From UBA6398 sp963644855 (GTDB lineage: Bacteria > Bacteroidota > Bacteroidia > Bacteroidales > Bacteroidaceae), in NCBI GenBank assembly GCA_963644855.1, contig CAVIQL010000053.1, positions 1-9,583 on the forward strand: 9,583 bases of DNA. The letters run 5' to 3'. Position numbers and translations under genes: made by a program. The notes under the pieces were generated by a model. It had not been told where the DNA came from, ran no database searches, and was given only the letters and a program-made list of their open reading frames with translations. Within the stretch, counting starts at the first letter, position 1. Each line of letters begins with the position of its first letter. Positions 1 through 7,059 of this stretch are shown here, in pieces.

Positions 1-177
1 CCACATGAAAACACCTACGCAAAATATAGGTGCGTAAATAGAACAAGGAAATGTGTCAACGGGACACACAAATCCTAACAAACAAAAATTGTCCCCATCA
101 CCTTCATAAAACAAAGCAACATGAAAGAAAAGCATCTAAGACAAATCAACGAGGAGCTTATAAACAAAACCACAATC
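1..177. other. Leader region with two small hairpins, no confident gene
   Basis: No gene is supported here. Two short inverted repeats are visible: CACCTA/TAGGTG (12-17 with 27-32, 9-base loop) and TGTGTC/GACACA (52-57 with 63-68, 5-base loop). Either could be the end of an upstream transcript or a structured leader of the gene at 178. No TAnnTTTG -7 box was found. The plus-strand frame open from base 1 to a TAA at 76-78 could be the tail of an upstream gene, but 25 codons are too few to judge. Confidence 0.35.
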
Positions 178-672
178 ATGAGAAGAATTTTATTGATAAT
201 ATTTGCTATAATCTCCATAGGGGAGGCTATGGCACAAATAAGCAATTCGGATAAAAGAGAGCAAAACCAATTTCATGTATATAAGATTTACTCTCATAAA
301 GGTAGGGTAAATGCAAGCAGCGATGTTTGGCTTATTTGCAATTTAGATTCTACCAAAAAATACTATACCTCTTTCACTCTTTTTCCCAAACACAATTTGA
401 ATCCCGGTCCGGGCACTCCGCAATATTACGTATGGGACGACACCACATTTGTAACTACAATTCCAATCGATGGTAAAATACGTCTGAAATATTCCATAAT
501 GAACAAAAACATGAAAAGGCAACGTTACAACGATGACAATATTTTAGAAGACAAAGGACTGTGGCCTGTTTTTGAAACCACCGTAAAATTCAATGGAAAA
601 AAGCCGAAAGACAAAGCCCTAAAAGCAAAAGTAAAACTTAGATTTGTTGACCGCAACAATATACCCCACTGA
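178..672 (+). CDS. Small secreted protein of unknown function
   Basis: A 164-residue protein that I do not recognise. The ATG at 178 is chosen because it places a standard Sec signal peptide at the N-terminus: two arginines, a hydrophobic core of Ile, Leu, Phe and Ala, then AMA-Q, which fits signal peptidase I cleavage after about residue 19. An in-frame ATG at 121 would bury this signal behind 19 charged residues and is less likely. The mature part is about 145 residues, basic, rich in Lys, Asn, Tyr and Thr, and has no cysteine after the signal peptide, so it is not a lipoprotein. Alternating hydrophobic and polar stretches suggest a beta-rich fold. The gene is clearly more AT-rich than the central genes and faces the flippase gene across a palindromic terminator. 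A periplasmic or extracellular location is inferred; no function can be assigned. Confidence 0.7.
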   Translation: MRRILLIIFAIISIGEAMAQISNSDKREQNQFHVYKIYSHKGRVNASSDVWLICNLDSTKKYYTSFTLFPKHNLNPGPGTPQYYVWDDTTFVTTIPIDGKIRLKYSIMNKNMKRQRYNDDNILEDKGLWPVFETTVKFNGKKPKDKALKAKVKLRFVDRNNIPH

Positions 673-738
673 TTTTTCTAATATTTGCCACCGCAAAAAC
701 GACAAGGCATTTCGTAAAAATAATAAGGCACCTTTTTT

Positions 739-780
739 AAACAATGTCCGACCTTTTTTAAAAAAGGTCGGACATTGTTT
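739..780. terminator. Perfect 42-bp palindrome, probable bidirectional terminator (copy 1)
   Basis: Each arm is 21 bases: AAACAATGTCCGACC followed by six T, then the exact reverse complement, centred between 759 and 760. On the plus strand the stem ends in a run of six T (778-783). It lies between the convergent genes ending at 672 (+) and 815 (-), where a terminator serving both strands is expected. The minus-strand exit has only three T, so termination in that direction may rest more on the stem. A second copy lies at 8291-8332. Confidence 0.8.
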
Positions 781-814
781 TTTGGTCATTCCATACCCCC
801 TTTGCAAGGAGCCA

Positions 815-2317
815 TTACTTACGTTTGAAATGCTTGCCTATAACGGGCAAACTCGACAGCGGAAAATCGTAATGCACAATGTGTCCTACAAATAGCAATA
901 TCAACACCGTGTTGATGCCCAGGCGCAAAACCATAGGCAATTCCCGGGGAATATAAAGCATAATAGCTGTAAACAATGTCGCAATTAATACGTACACTGT
1001 AATGGACTTGAGCGGATAATTTATGGGATATTTTTTCTGACCTATCACATACGACAAAATCATAGCCGTGCCATAGCCTGCAACTCCTGCCCACGCACAC
1101 GCCATATACCCGTAGCGCGGAATGAAAATTACATTTATCAGCACCAAAACCACACAGCCCACTCCCGAAAACCATGCGCCATAAATGGTCTTGTCTATAA
1201 GTTTATACCAAAACGAAAGATTGAAATATACTCCCATCATAATTTCGGCAGCCATGACTATCGGCACCACACGAAGCCCGTCCCAATAGTCGCGGCCTAT
1301 TATATATTTCAAAATATCAAGATATCCCACTACTACAAGGTATGCCAAAAGCGTGAAAATCATGAAATATTTCATGGCCTTTGCGTAAGTGTCGCGCGAA
1401 CCCTTTTCGCGTGCGCTGCCAAACACAAACGGCTCGTAGGCATAGCGAAAAGCCTGGGTAATCATGGCCATAATCATAGCAATCTTTGCCGCCGCACCAT
1501 AAATGCCAAGTTGCACATGCCCGTCGTGGCCCGGCGAAACAATGGGATAGAGTATCTTGTCGGCAGTTTGGTTGAGTATTCCCGTAATTCCCAAAAGAAG
1601 TATCGGCAAAGAGTAGGATAGCATTTTTCGAGACAGAGCTTTGTCGAAAACCCAACGGAAACCGGTAAGTTCCTTAAAGAAAAAGAACGTAATGATTGCC
1701 GTACAAAACAAATTCAAACGGAACACATAGCCCACACCTACCGCAGGGTCGTAAACAGATGCCGCAAAATCATGGGTGGAAGCATTGGAATACATCGCCG
1801 GAAGCACTACAAAATAAACAATATTGAGTGCAATGTTGAGCACAATAAACATCATTTTGAGCGCAACAAACTTCCACGGTCTGTGGCGGTATCTTAAATA
1901 AGCAAATGGTATACATTGAAACGCATCAATAGCCACACACGCCGACATTATAGCCACATAGTCTTTATGAGATGCGTATCCCATAAACTCAGAAACGGGA
2001 GTAAGAAAAACAAGAACAAGCGCAACAAATGCCAAAGCCACTCCGCCCACCATGATAAGCACTGTGGAATAAGTTCGCATGGGATTTGCGCCTTCTTTGT
2101 TCACAAATCTGAAAAACGTTGTCTCCATTCCAAACGTCAATATCACGAGAAGAAGCGCCGTATATGCGTAAACGTTTGTAATCACTCCGTATCCGCCCGA
2201 AGCGGCTGCGATTTTGGCGGTATAAAGAGGCACAAGAAGATAATTAAGAAACCTTCCGATTATGCTACTCATGCCATAGAGCGCAGTGTCTTTGAATAAA
2301 GTTTTTAAGTTTGCCAT
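815..2317 (-). CDS. Polysaccharide (oligosaccharide) flippase, Wzx/MATE-like
   Basis: A 500-residue polytopic membrane protein whose length and hydrophobic pattern (about 12-14 membrane segments) match the polysaccharide-biosynthesis flippases of the MOP superfamily. Typical features are the N-terminus, with a TALYGMSS segment and an LNYLLVPLYT stretch (residues about 11-33), the following GGYG turn (41-44), and the FGMETTFFRF motif near 62-71. Members move undecaprenyl-linked sugars across the inner membrane for O-antigen, capsule or other surface glycans. The substrate here is unknown because no glycosyltransferase or sugar-nucleotide gene lies nearby, so this is not an obvious capsule locus. 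It starts 25 bases after the stop of the SpmA/SpmB gene and has no clear promoter of its own, so cotranscription is likely. The family call is secure; the substrate is not. Confidence 0.88.
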   Translation of the reverse strand: MANLKTLFKDTALYGMSSIIGRFLNYLLVPLYTAKIAAASGGYGVITNVYAYTALLLVILTFGMETTFFRFVNKEGANPMRTYSTVLIMVGGVALAFVALVLVFLTPVSEFMGYASHKDYVAIMSACVAIDAFQCIPFAYLRYRHRPWKFVALKMMFIVLNIALNIVYFVVLPAMYSNASTHDFAASVYDPAVGVGYVFRLNLFCTAIITFFFFKELTGFRWVFDKALSRKMLSYSLPILLLGITGILNQTADKILYPIVSPGHDGHVQLGIYGAAAKIAMIMAMITQAFRYAYEPFVFGSAREKGSRDTYAKAMKYFMIFTLLAYLVVVGYLDILKYIIGRDYWDGLRVVPIVMAAEIMMGVYFNLSFWYKLIDKTIYGAWFSGVGCVVLVLINVIFIPRYGYMACAWAGVAGYGTAMILSYVIGQKKYPINYPLKSITVYVLIATLFTAIMLYIPRELPMVLRLGINTVLILLFVGHIVHYDFPLSSLPVIGKHFKRK

Positions 2318-2342
2318 GTTGTTCTAATTATATTGCGCCGCG

Positions 2343-3575
2343 TTATCCGAAAAACAAATAACAGATGGCTATCGCGGCAATTGTTCCTGCCACATCGGCA
2401 ATAAGTCCGCAAGCCACGGCGTGTCGTGTGAATTTTATGCCTACGCTTCCGAAATATACGGCAAGTATATAGAATGTTGTATCGGTTGAGCCTTGAAACA
2501 AGCAGCTCAAACGTCCCGTAAACGAGTCAACGCCGTAAGTTGTCATGCAATCTACCATCATTCCTCGCGAACCGCTTCCGCTTAATGGCTTCATGATTGC
2601 CGTAGGTACGGCTCCTATCCAATCGGTATTTGCTCCGCATTGCACGGCTACCCATTTTATTCCGTCGATAATCCAGTCCATTGCTCCGGCGGCGCGAAAC
2701 ACTCCTATTCCCACGAGTATTGCCACGAGATAGGGGATTATTCTCACGGCGGTTTCAAATCCTCCTTTTGCGCCCTCGATAAATGCGTCGTAGACGTTTA
2801 CTTTCTTTTTCACGCCCACGAGTATGAACGCTATGATTATTGTAAAGAGCAGTATGTTAGCCGATGATGTGCCCACGAGGTCGATTGTGGCGCGGTCGAG
2901 ATTTGAGAATCCCCATACTATGAGGGCGAACAGCAGGCAGGCTCCGCCGAGTGTGAGCACAAGGGTGCGATTGAAGAGGTTGATGCGCTGATAAATGCTT
3001 GTGGCAATAATTCCGGCGAGTGTAGCAACGAATGTGGCGAGAAGTATTGGCACGAAAACGTCGGTGGGCTGGGTTGCGCCGAGTTGTGCGCGGTATACCA
3101 TCACTCCCACTGGCACTATGGTTAGTCCGCTGGTGTTGAGCACGAGAAACATTATCATTGAATTTGTTGCCGTGTCTTTTTTCGGGTTAAGTTCCTGCAA
3201 TCGTTCCATTGCCTTTAAGCCGAGTGGTGTGGCTGCATTATCGAGTCCGAGCATATTGGCTGCGATGTTCATAAAAATGTTTCCCACAGCGGGGTGTCCC
3301 TTGGGTATTTCAGGGAAAAGTTTGCTGAACACGGGATAAAGCAACCGCGAAAGTCCTTGCACAAGTCCGCCTTTTTCGCCAATCTTCATCACTCCGAGCC
3401 AAAGCGAGAGCACTCCGGTGAGCCCAAGCGAGATTTCAAACGCGCTCTTTGCTGAGGAGAAAGTGGAATTCATGATGTTGGGAAAAACCGAAGCGTCGCC
3501 AAACACAAGCAACTTGACAAGTGCCACGACAAATGCTGCTACGAAAAACGCAATCCAAATATAATTGAGCACCAT
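2343..3575 (-). CDS. Fused SpmA-SpmB nucleoside-recognition (Gate) membrane protein
   Basis: A 410-residue integral membrane protein. Residues about 1-200 resemble Bacillus SpmA: a WLGVMKI segment, FSKLFPEIPKGHPA, then GLDNAATPLGLKAME and a conserved NTSG. The C-terminal half resembles SpmB: IPYLVAILVGIGVFRAAGA, MKPLSGSGSRG, QGSTDTTFYILAVYFG and a final GLIADVAG. Bacillus makes these as two proteins; here they form one chain, an arrangement I know from Bacteroidota. The family carries nucleoside-recognition domains and is thought to act in transport or gating; the substrate is not established. The start at 3575 (MVLNYIW) is chosen over a longer frame from 3674 because the extension is not hydrophobic, does not look like family sequence and would cover a good -7 box at 3599-3606. 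The gene heads a probable operon with the flippase downstream. These bacteria do not sporulate, so the spore-maturation name is historical. Confidence 0.9.
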   Translation of the reverse strand: MVLNYIWIAFFVAAFVVALVKLLVFGDASVFPNIMNSTFSSAKSAFEISLGLTGVLSLWLGVMKIGEKGGLVQGLSRLLYPVFSKLFPEIPKGHPAVGNIFMNIAANMLGLDNAATPLGLKAMERLQELNPKKDTATNSMIMFLVLNTSGLTIVPVGVMVYRAQLGATQPTDVFVPILLATFVATLAGIIATSIYQRINLFNRTLVLTLGGACLLFALIVWGFSNLDRATIDLVGTSSANILLFTIIIAFILVGVKKKVNVYDAFIEGAKGGFETAVRIIPYLVAILVGIGVFRAAGAMDWIIDGIKWVAVQCGANTDWIGAVPTAIMKPLSGSGSRGMMVDCMTTYGVDSFTGRLSCLFQGSTDTTFYILAVYFGSVGIKFTRHAVACGLIADVAGTIAAIAICYLFFG

Positions 3576-3598
3576 ATGCGGAAGATTATAAATTTCTG

Positions 3599-3606
3599 CA
3601 AAATTA
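3599..3606 (-). promoter_or_regulatory. -7 box of a Bacteroidota-type promoter for the SpmAB-flippase operon
   Basis: On the minus strand this reads TAATTTTG, an exact match to the Bacteroidota -7 consensus TAnnTTTG, 23 bases before the chosen start codon at 3575. A weak -33 element (GGTTTCCC) lies roughly the expected distance upstream. The spacing predicts a short leader of about 15 bases, and the site supports the 3575 start. Confidence 0.65.
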
Positions 3607-3800
3607 CCTATAATATTCGGGAAACCAGTTTTATGGCAACGCTTTTGCGCAAAATTCCATGGTTTTCCAAACATTTTGCCACCCTACCTTTTGTTCCGCC
3701 AACAGTGTTTCGCATTCCCGATGGTGCTTGTTTTGGGAACGTCGCTACAAATGGTTTTTACTACATGGGACATCGTGAAAACAAGGTCCGATGTGATTTA
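3607..3800. other. Intergenic stretch without a recognised gene
   Basis: This is part of a 339-base gap between the SpmAB start and the GHL10 stop. A plus-strand frame spans 3576-3827 but shows no protein family, signal peptide or credible start. One inverted repeat, ACATCG/CGATGT (3770-3775 with 3789-3794), lies near the right end. The octamer GACATCGT occurs at 3769-3776 and again at 3846-3853. I see nothing else interpretable. Confidence 0.4.
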
Positions 3801-3841
3801 AAATCCAAGGCTTGGAATTTAAATTAGATGCCTTGGAATTT
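3801..3841. terminator. Hairpin region with two alternative pairings
   Basis: The segment CCAAGGC (3805-3811) can pair with GCCTTGG (3830-3836), giving a 7-bp stem extended by A/T pairs around a one-base bulge. Alternatively CCAAG (3805-3809) pairs with CTTGG (3811-3815) in a tight hairpin. CTTGGAATTT is also directly repeated at 3811-3820 and 3832-3841. The region lies downstream of the minus-strand GHL10 gene, so termination is the simplest role, although the following T run is poor. Confidence 0.4.
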
Positions 3842-3850
3842 TTGCGACAT

Positions 3851-3884
3851 CGTATCTTGCGCGGCGCAGGCTGCGCAAGATACG
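3851..3884. terminator. Strong GC-rich hairpin after the GHL10 gene
   Basis: A perfect 12-bp stem, CGTATCTTGCGC (3851-3862) with GCGCAAGATACG (3873-3884). It can extend inward by three more pairs, one of them G-T, to a GCAG tetraloop. It begins 31 bases past the GHL10 stop on the minus strand, in terminator position. No T run follows on either strand, so it could instead be a transcript-end stabiliser or a dispersed palindrome. Confidence 0.5.
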
Positions 3885-3914
3885 GCGCAAAACTTATTAT
3901 AATTGACATTCATA

Positions 3915-5447
3915 CTATTTCATCGTAATTTGGTGAATGCCGTTAATTTGATCTTCCCTACAAAATTTCACTATCTCGGATATGGCACTCTCCGAATTGC
4001 TCGTTTTGTGAACGGCAGTAACAAAATAGTTGCCGTCTTCGGGCAAAGTGTACGAAGTGTTGCGGGTAACGCCCACCAGAGTCGCAACTTGTTTGTCGCC
4101 ATTACTACGATAAACGGCATAATAGGCATTTTCAACGGCGTCCCAGGTGAGGTTGTCAATTTTCAAAATCTTAAGATTTGCAGGCGAAGCCGGTTTGACC
4201 TGAGCATAACGCCCGTAGAACGGAATGAGAGCCTTTTGGGCATAACGTTCACGGAGCACAGACTTGATGTCGCGCGGATTGGAAATAATATACTTCATGC
4301 TATAGTGAACATCTCCCGTGATTTTGCTCTGAGCATCGGCAAGGCTGAACTGTTCTACCAACATGGAATTGTCGGAAACATCAAAAGCCGAAGGATACGA
4401 GGGATCGTAACGATAAATAGGGTATCCCACGAGAAGAGCACACCTTTTGGCGAGCGATGCCCACTGTTTCACACGATTGTTAAAGTAATAATAACTCGTA
4501 CCCGTGGGATAATAAATCTGAGGTATCATTACATCGAGCCAACCATTGGCCATCCAAGTTTTAACATCGGCATATTGCGTGTTTTCGTCATTCTCTATGT
4601 TTCCCTGCGGCGATATTGAGAAAACCACTTCGCGGCGAGTTTGGCGAATAGTAGTCTGCAAACTCTTAACCATCAAAGTAACATTATACCTTCGCCAATC
4701 TTCTACAGACGAAAACGACTTACCATATTTAGCATACTCCTCGTCGTCGTTCATACTCTCACCGCTGGTGAGCGAAGGATAAAAGTAATCGTCCATATGA
4801 ATGCCGTCAACATCATATTTCACTATTAAATCCTTAACAATCGAGTCAAGCCTTGCACGAGTTTCGGGCAACGCCGGATTATACACTCTTATGGTTTTGT
4901 AATCCTTGGTCAACTCCTTTGGAATCTTTGGGTCGAGAGCAGAAAACGTAGCGCTTTCACTTTTCTTCTCAATGCGGTAAGGATTAATCCAGGCATGGAA
5001 ACTGATGCAACGCTTATGGGCCTCATCAATCATAAACTTGAGCACATCATAAGCCGGTTTCTTTCCCGCAGTTCCAGTAATGTATTTGCTCCACGGCTCA
5101 TAGGGCGAATCATAAAAAGCATCAGCCATAGGACGAACCTGAAAAAACACAGCATTGATATTAAGGCTCACCAGTGAATCGAGATATTTTGTGTACAATT
5201 TCTTTTGCGAATAAGAACTATAGTATCCGTTTGGCCAATCAATGCCATATACCGTAGCAATCCAAACAGCACGCATCTGCTTCTTGGGAAGCACCGGAAC
5301 TTCTTGCGCATCATCATCGGTTGTAACATCACCGCCACGTATATTCTTGGAATCTTCGGGCAAATAACTCTCCTTGTCTCCACACGCCGCAAACATGCAA
5401 AGCGTCGCAGCAAGCAAAAGAATCTTGCTTAGGCATTTTATCTTCAT
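3915..5447 (-). CDS. GHL10-family glycoside hydrolase-like lipoprotein with C-terminal FN3-like domain
   Basis: A 510-residue predicted lipoprotein. The signal peptide ends in FAAC with Cys22 as the lipidation site, followed by the acidic GDKE and a low-complexity linker to about residue 55. Residues about 57-410 carry hallmarks of the GHL10 (DUF187) TIM-barrel family: MRAVWIATVYGIDWP (58-72), FFQVRPMADAFY (101-112), HAWINPYR (151-158), VDGIHMDDYFYP (213-224) and VMIPQIYYP (306-314). The two aspartates at 219-220 are plausible active-site residues. Residues about 418-497 look like a fibronectin type III domain, which may bind glycan or act as a spacer. The best-known relative, E. coli DigH, cleaves peptidoglycan glycan strands stripped of their peptides, so a cell-wall role is the leading inference; other glycans remain possible. 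The gene is transcribed alone, divergently from rpoN. Confidence 0.87.
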   Translation of the reverse strand: MKIKCLSKILLLAATLCMFAACGDKESYLPEDSKNIRGGDVTTDDDAQEVPVLPKKQMRAVWIATVYGIDWPNGYYSSYSQKKLYTKYLDSLVSLNINAVFFQVRPMADAFYDSPYEPWSKYITGTAGKKPAYDVLKFMIDEAHKRCISFHAWINPYRIEKKSESATFSALDPKIPKELTKDYKTIRVYNPALPETRARLDSIVKDLIVKYDVDGIHMDDYFYPSLTSGESMNDDEEYAKYGKSFSSVEDWRRYNVTLMVKSLQTTIRQTRREVVFSISPQGNIENDENTQYADVKTWMANGWLDVMIPQIYYPTGTSYYYFNNRVKQWASLAKRCALLVGYPIYRYDPSYPSAFDVSDNSMLVEQFSLADAQSKITGDVHYSMKYIISNPRDIKSVLRERYAQKALIPFYGRYAQVKPASPANLKILKIDNLTWDAVENAYYAVYRSNGDKQVATLVGVTRNTSYTLPEDGNYFVTAVHKTSNSESAISEIVKFCREDQINGIHQITMK

Positions 5448-5476
5448 TATAGGCTGATTTTGTAAAGTTTCTATTA

Positions 5477-5484
5477 CAAAAGTA
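5477..5484 (-). promoter_or_regulatory. -7 box of the GHL10 lipoprotein promoter
   Basis: On the minus strand this reads TACTTTTG, matching TAnnTTTG, 29 bases before the start codon at 5447. A TTG-containing element (ATTGCC) lies about 20 bases further upstream, near the usual -33 position. The predicted leader is about 20-25 bases. Confidence 0.6.
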
Positions 5485-5546
5485 AAAAGAAATACGTAGG
5501 CAATAAAATATTTTTCACTTATAATGTAGCAGGTATTAAAAATTAG

Positions 5547-5554
5547 TAATTTTG
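5547..5554 (+). promoter_or_regulatory. -7 box of the rpoN operon promoter
   Basis: TAATTTTG matches the Bacteroidota -7 consensus exactly and sits 32 bases before the rpoN GTG. No good -33 TTTG was found. It forms a divergent pair with the box at 5477-5484, the two being about 62 bases apart, so a regulator bound between them could affect both transcripts. Confidence 0.6.
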
Positions 5555-5560
5555 TAGTTC

Positions 5561-5582
5561 AAACAAAGCCAAAACAAAGCCA
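5561..5582 (+). repeat. 11-bp perfect tandem duplication in the rpoN leader
   Basis: AAACAAAGCCA occurs twice back to back (5561-5571 and 5572-5582), immediately followed by AAAA and the GTG start. The leader has no Shine-Dalgarno sequence and is very A-rich, as expected for Bacteroidota initiation sites. The duplication probably covers most of the untranslated leader. Confidence 0.75.
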
Positions 5583-5586
5583 AAAA

Positions 5587-7059
5587 GTGGCACAGAAACT
5601 TGTACAAACTCAAACCCAAACCCTTAGCCAGACGCTCACACCGCAGCAATTACTGCAAGTGCACCTTCTGGAACTCCCGTTACGCGACTTTGAACAACGG
5701 GTAAAGGACGAAATTCTCGACAATAGCGCTCTTGAAGAGGGCAATGACGAGGATCAGCACGACAATGACGCTTCGGGCAACGAAGAAATGGGCGAAGAAA
5801 CAAACAACGACAACGAAAATGCACACGATGATGCTTTGGCTGATTATTTGACGGCAGACGATACGCCCGATTACCTTTTGAATACCGCCAACGGCGAAGA
5901 TGAAAAAAACTCCGCCCTACCTTTCGGGCAACAACAATCGTTATACGAAGAACTCACAGCGCAAATATCCGAACACAACCTCACCGACGAACAAAAACGC
6001 GTGATGGTTTATCTAATAGGCTCGCTCGACAGCGACGGTTTCCTGCGAAAAGATTCACAGAGACTGAGCGACGAAATGGGAATATACCACAACATCGAAG
6101 TAAGTCCCGAGGAAATCGATTCCCTAATCGCGATAATGCAAACTTTCGAGCCACATGGCATTGGAGCACGCGGTCTTCAGGAATGTTTAATGCTTCAAGT
6201 TTCGGCCGAAGACTATTCTTCTCCATACAAAGAGCTGGAAAAACAAGTGCTCGGCAAATGTTATGACGATTTCATACGCAAACGTTGGGACAAGATAGCC
6301 TCGCGCCTACACATCGACCAAGAAACAATGGAGCATGTGCTTGCAGAAATACGCAGGCTCAATCCTCGTCCGGGCAGTGCGCTCAATGAGACAAACGCTG
6401 CGGGGGCACAGGAAATCACTCCCGATTTTGTTGTGGAAAACGACGGCAATGGAAATCTTATTGTCTCGCTCAACGAAGGCGAGGTGCCTTCGCTAAGAAT
6501 CAGCAACTCCTTTCGCGCCACCATTGCCGAATATTCTAAAAACCGTAGCAAACTTACGCGCCAACAAAAGGATACTTATACCTACACCAAGCAGAAAGTG
6601 GAATCGGCAAAGGTGTTTATTGATGCCGTAAACCGTCGCCGTCGAAACATGCTCGCTACAATGGAGGCCATTACCGAGATACAAAAACCTTTTTTTATGG
6701 AAGGCGATGAAACATTGTTGCGTCCCATGATTTTGCGCGACGTTGCCCAACGCACAGGACTTGACATTTCTACGGTTTCGCGCGTAAGCAACAGCAAATA
6801 TGTCGAAACGGAATTCGGCGTGTTTCCTTTGAAATATTTTTTCAACGACAAATTTGTAACCACAAGCGGAGATGTTCATTCCACAACAGCTATCCGCAAA
6901 GCGTTGTCAGACATTATTGGCAGCGAAGACAAGAATAATCCCTACCCCGACGAAGTATTGGCAGAAATGCTCAAGCAAAAAGGTTTTCCGGTGGCTCGTC
7001 GCACGGTAGCAAAATATCGCATGCAACTCGGTTTGCCTGTTGCACGTTTAAGAAAATGA
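5587..7059 (+). CDS. rpoN: RNA polymerase sigma-54 factor RpoN
   Basis: A 490-residue sigma-54, the usual family length. Region I (about 1-50) is the Gln/Leu-rich activator-interaction segment (QTQTQTLSQTLTPQQLLQ). An acidic, Asp/Asn/Glu-rich region II follows (about 50-110). The core-binding region spans about 115-310 with LIGSLDSDGFL (143-153), LNPRPG (258-263) and TPDFVVE (278-284). The helix-turn-helix part includes RDVAQRTGLDISTVSR (384-399), and the C-terminal RpoN box ARRTVAKYR (470-478) reads the -24 promoter element. The protein directs transcription that depends on AAA+ enhancer-binding proteins; none is encoded here, so its targets are unknown. The start is a GTG at 5587: region I begins at once after it and no upstream in-frame ATG exists. 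It is the first gene of an operon, and its TGA stop overlaps the next ATG. Confidence 0.96.
   Translation: MAQKLVQTQTQTLSQTLTPQQLLQVHLLELPLRDFEQRVKDEILDNSALEEGNDEDQHDNDASGNEEMGEETNNDNENAHDDALADYLTADDTPDYLLNTANGEDEKNSALPFGQQQSLYEELTAQISEHNLTDEQKRVMVYLIGSLDSDGFLRKDSQRLSDEMGIYHNIEVSPEEIDSLIAIMQTFEPHGIGARGLQECLMLQVSAEDYSSPYKELEKQVLGKCYDDFIRKRWDKIASRLHIDQETMEHVLAEIRRLNPRPGSALNETNAAGAQEITPDFVVENDGNGNLIVSLNEGEVPSLRISNSFRATIAEYSKNRSKLTRQQKDTYTYTKQKVESAKVFIDAVNRRRRNMLATMEAITEIQKPFFMEGDETLLRPMILRDVAQRTGLDISTVSRVSNSKYVETEFGVFPLKYFFNDKFVTTSGDVHSTTAIRKALSDIIGSEDKNNPYPDEVLAEMLKQKGFPVARRTVAKYRMQLGLPVARLRK

Noticed and set aside
121..177. Upstream ATG at 121 for the first secreted protein
   Set aside because: It would place 19 charged and polar residues ahead of an otherwise standard signal peptide that begins at the ATG at 178.
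971..980. AAACAATGTC, the outer arm of the 42-bp palindrome, inside the flippase gene
   Set aside because: It is a lone 10-base match in coding sequence without the mirrored arm, so chance is the simpler explanation.
3576..3674. Longer N-terminus for the SpmA-SpmB protein starting at 3674
   Set aside because: The extra 33 residues are not hydrophobic, do not resemble the family N-terminus and would overlie the TAATTTTG -7 box at 3599-3606.
3576..3827. Plus-strand frame of 83 codons in the intergenic region
   Set aside because: It starts in the 5' end of the SpmAB region on the opposite strand, ends in a hairpin and has no family or signal features.
3903..4619. Plus-strand open frame of 238 codons
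   Set aside because: It is antisense to the GHL10 gene, whose frame carries a lipoprotein signal and clear family motifs; the plus-strand translation shows no recognisable protein.
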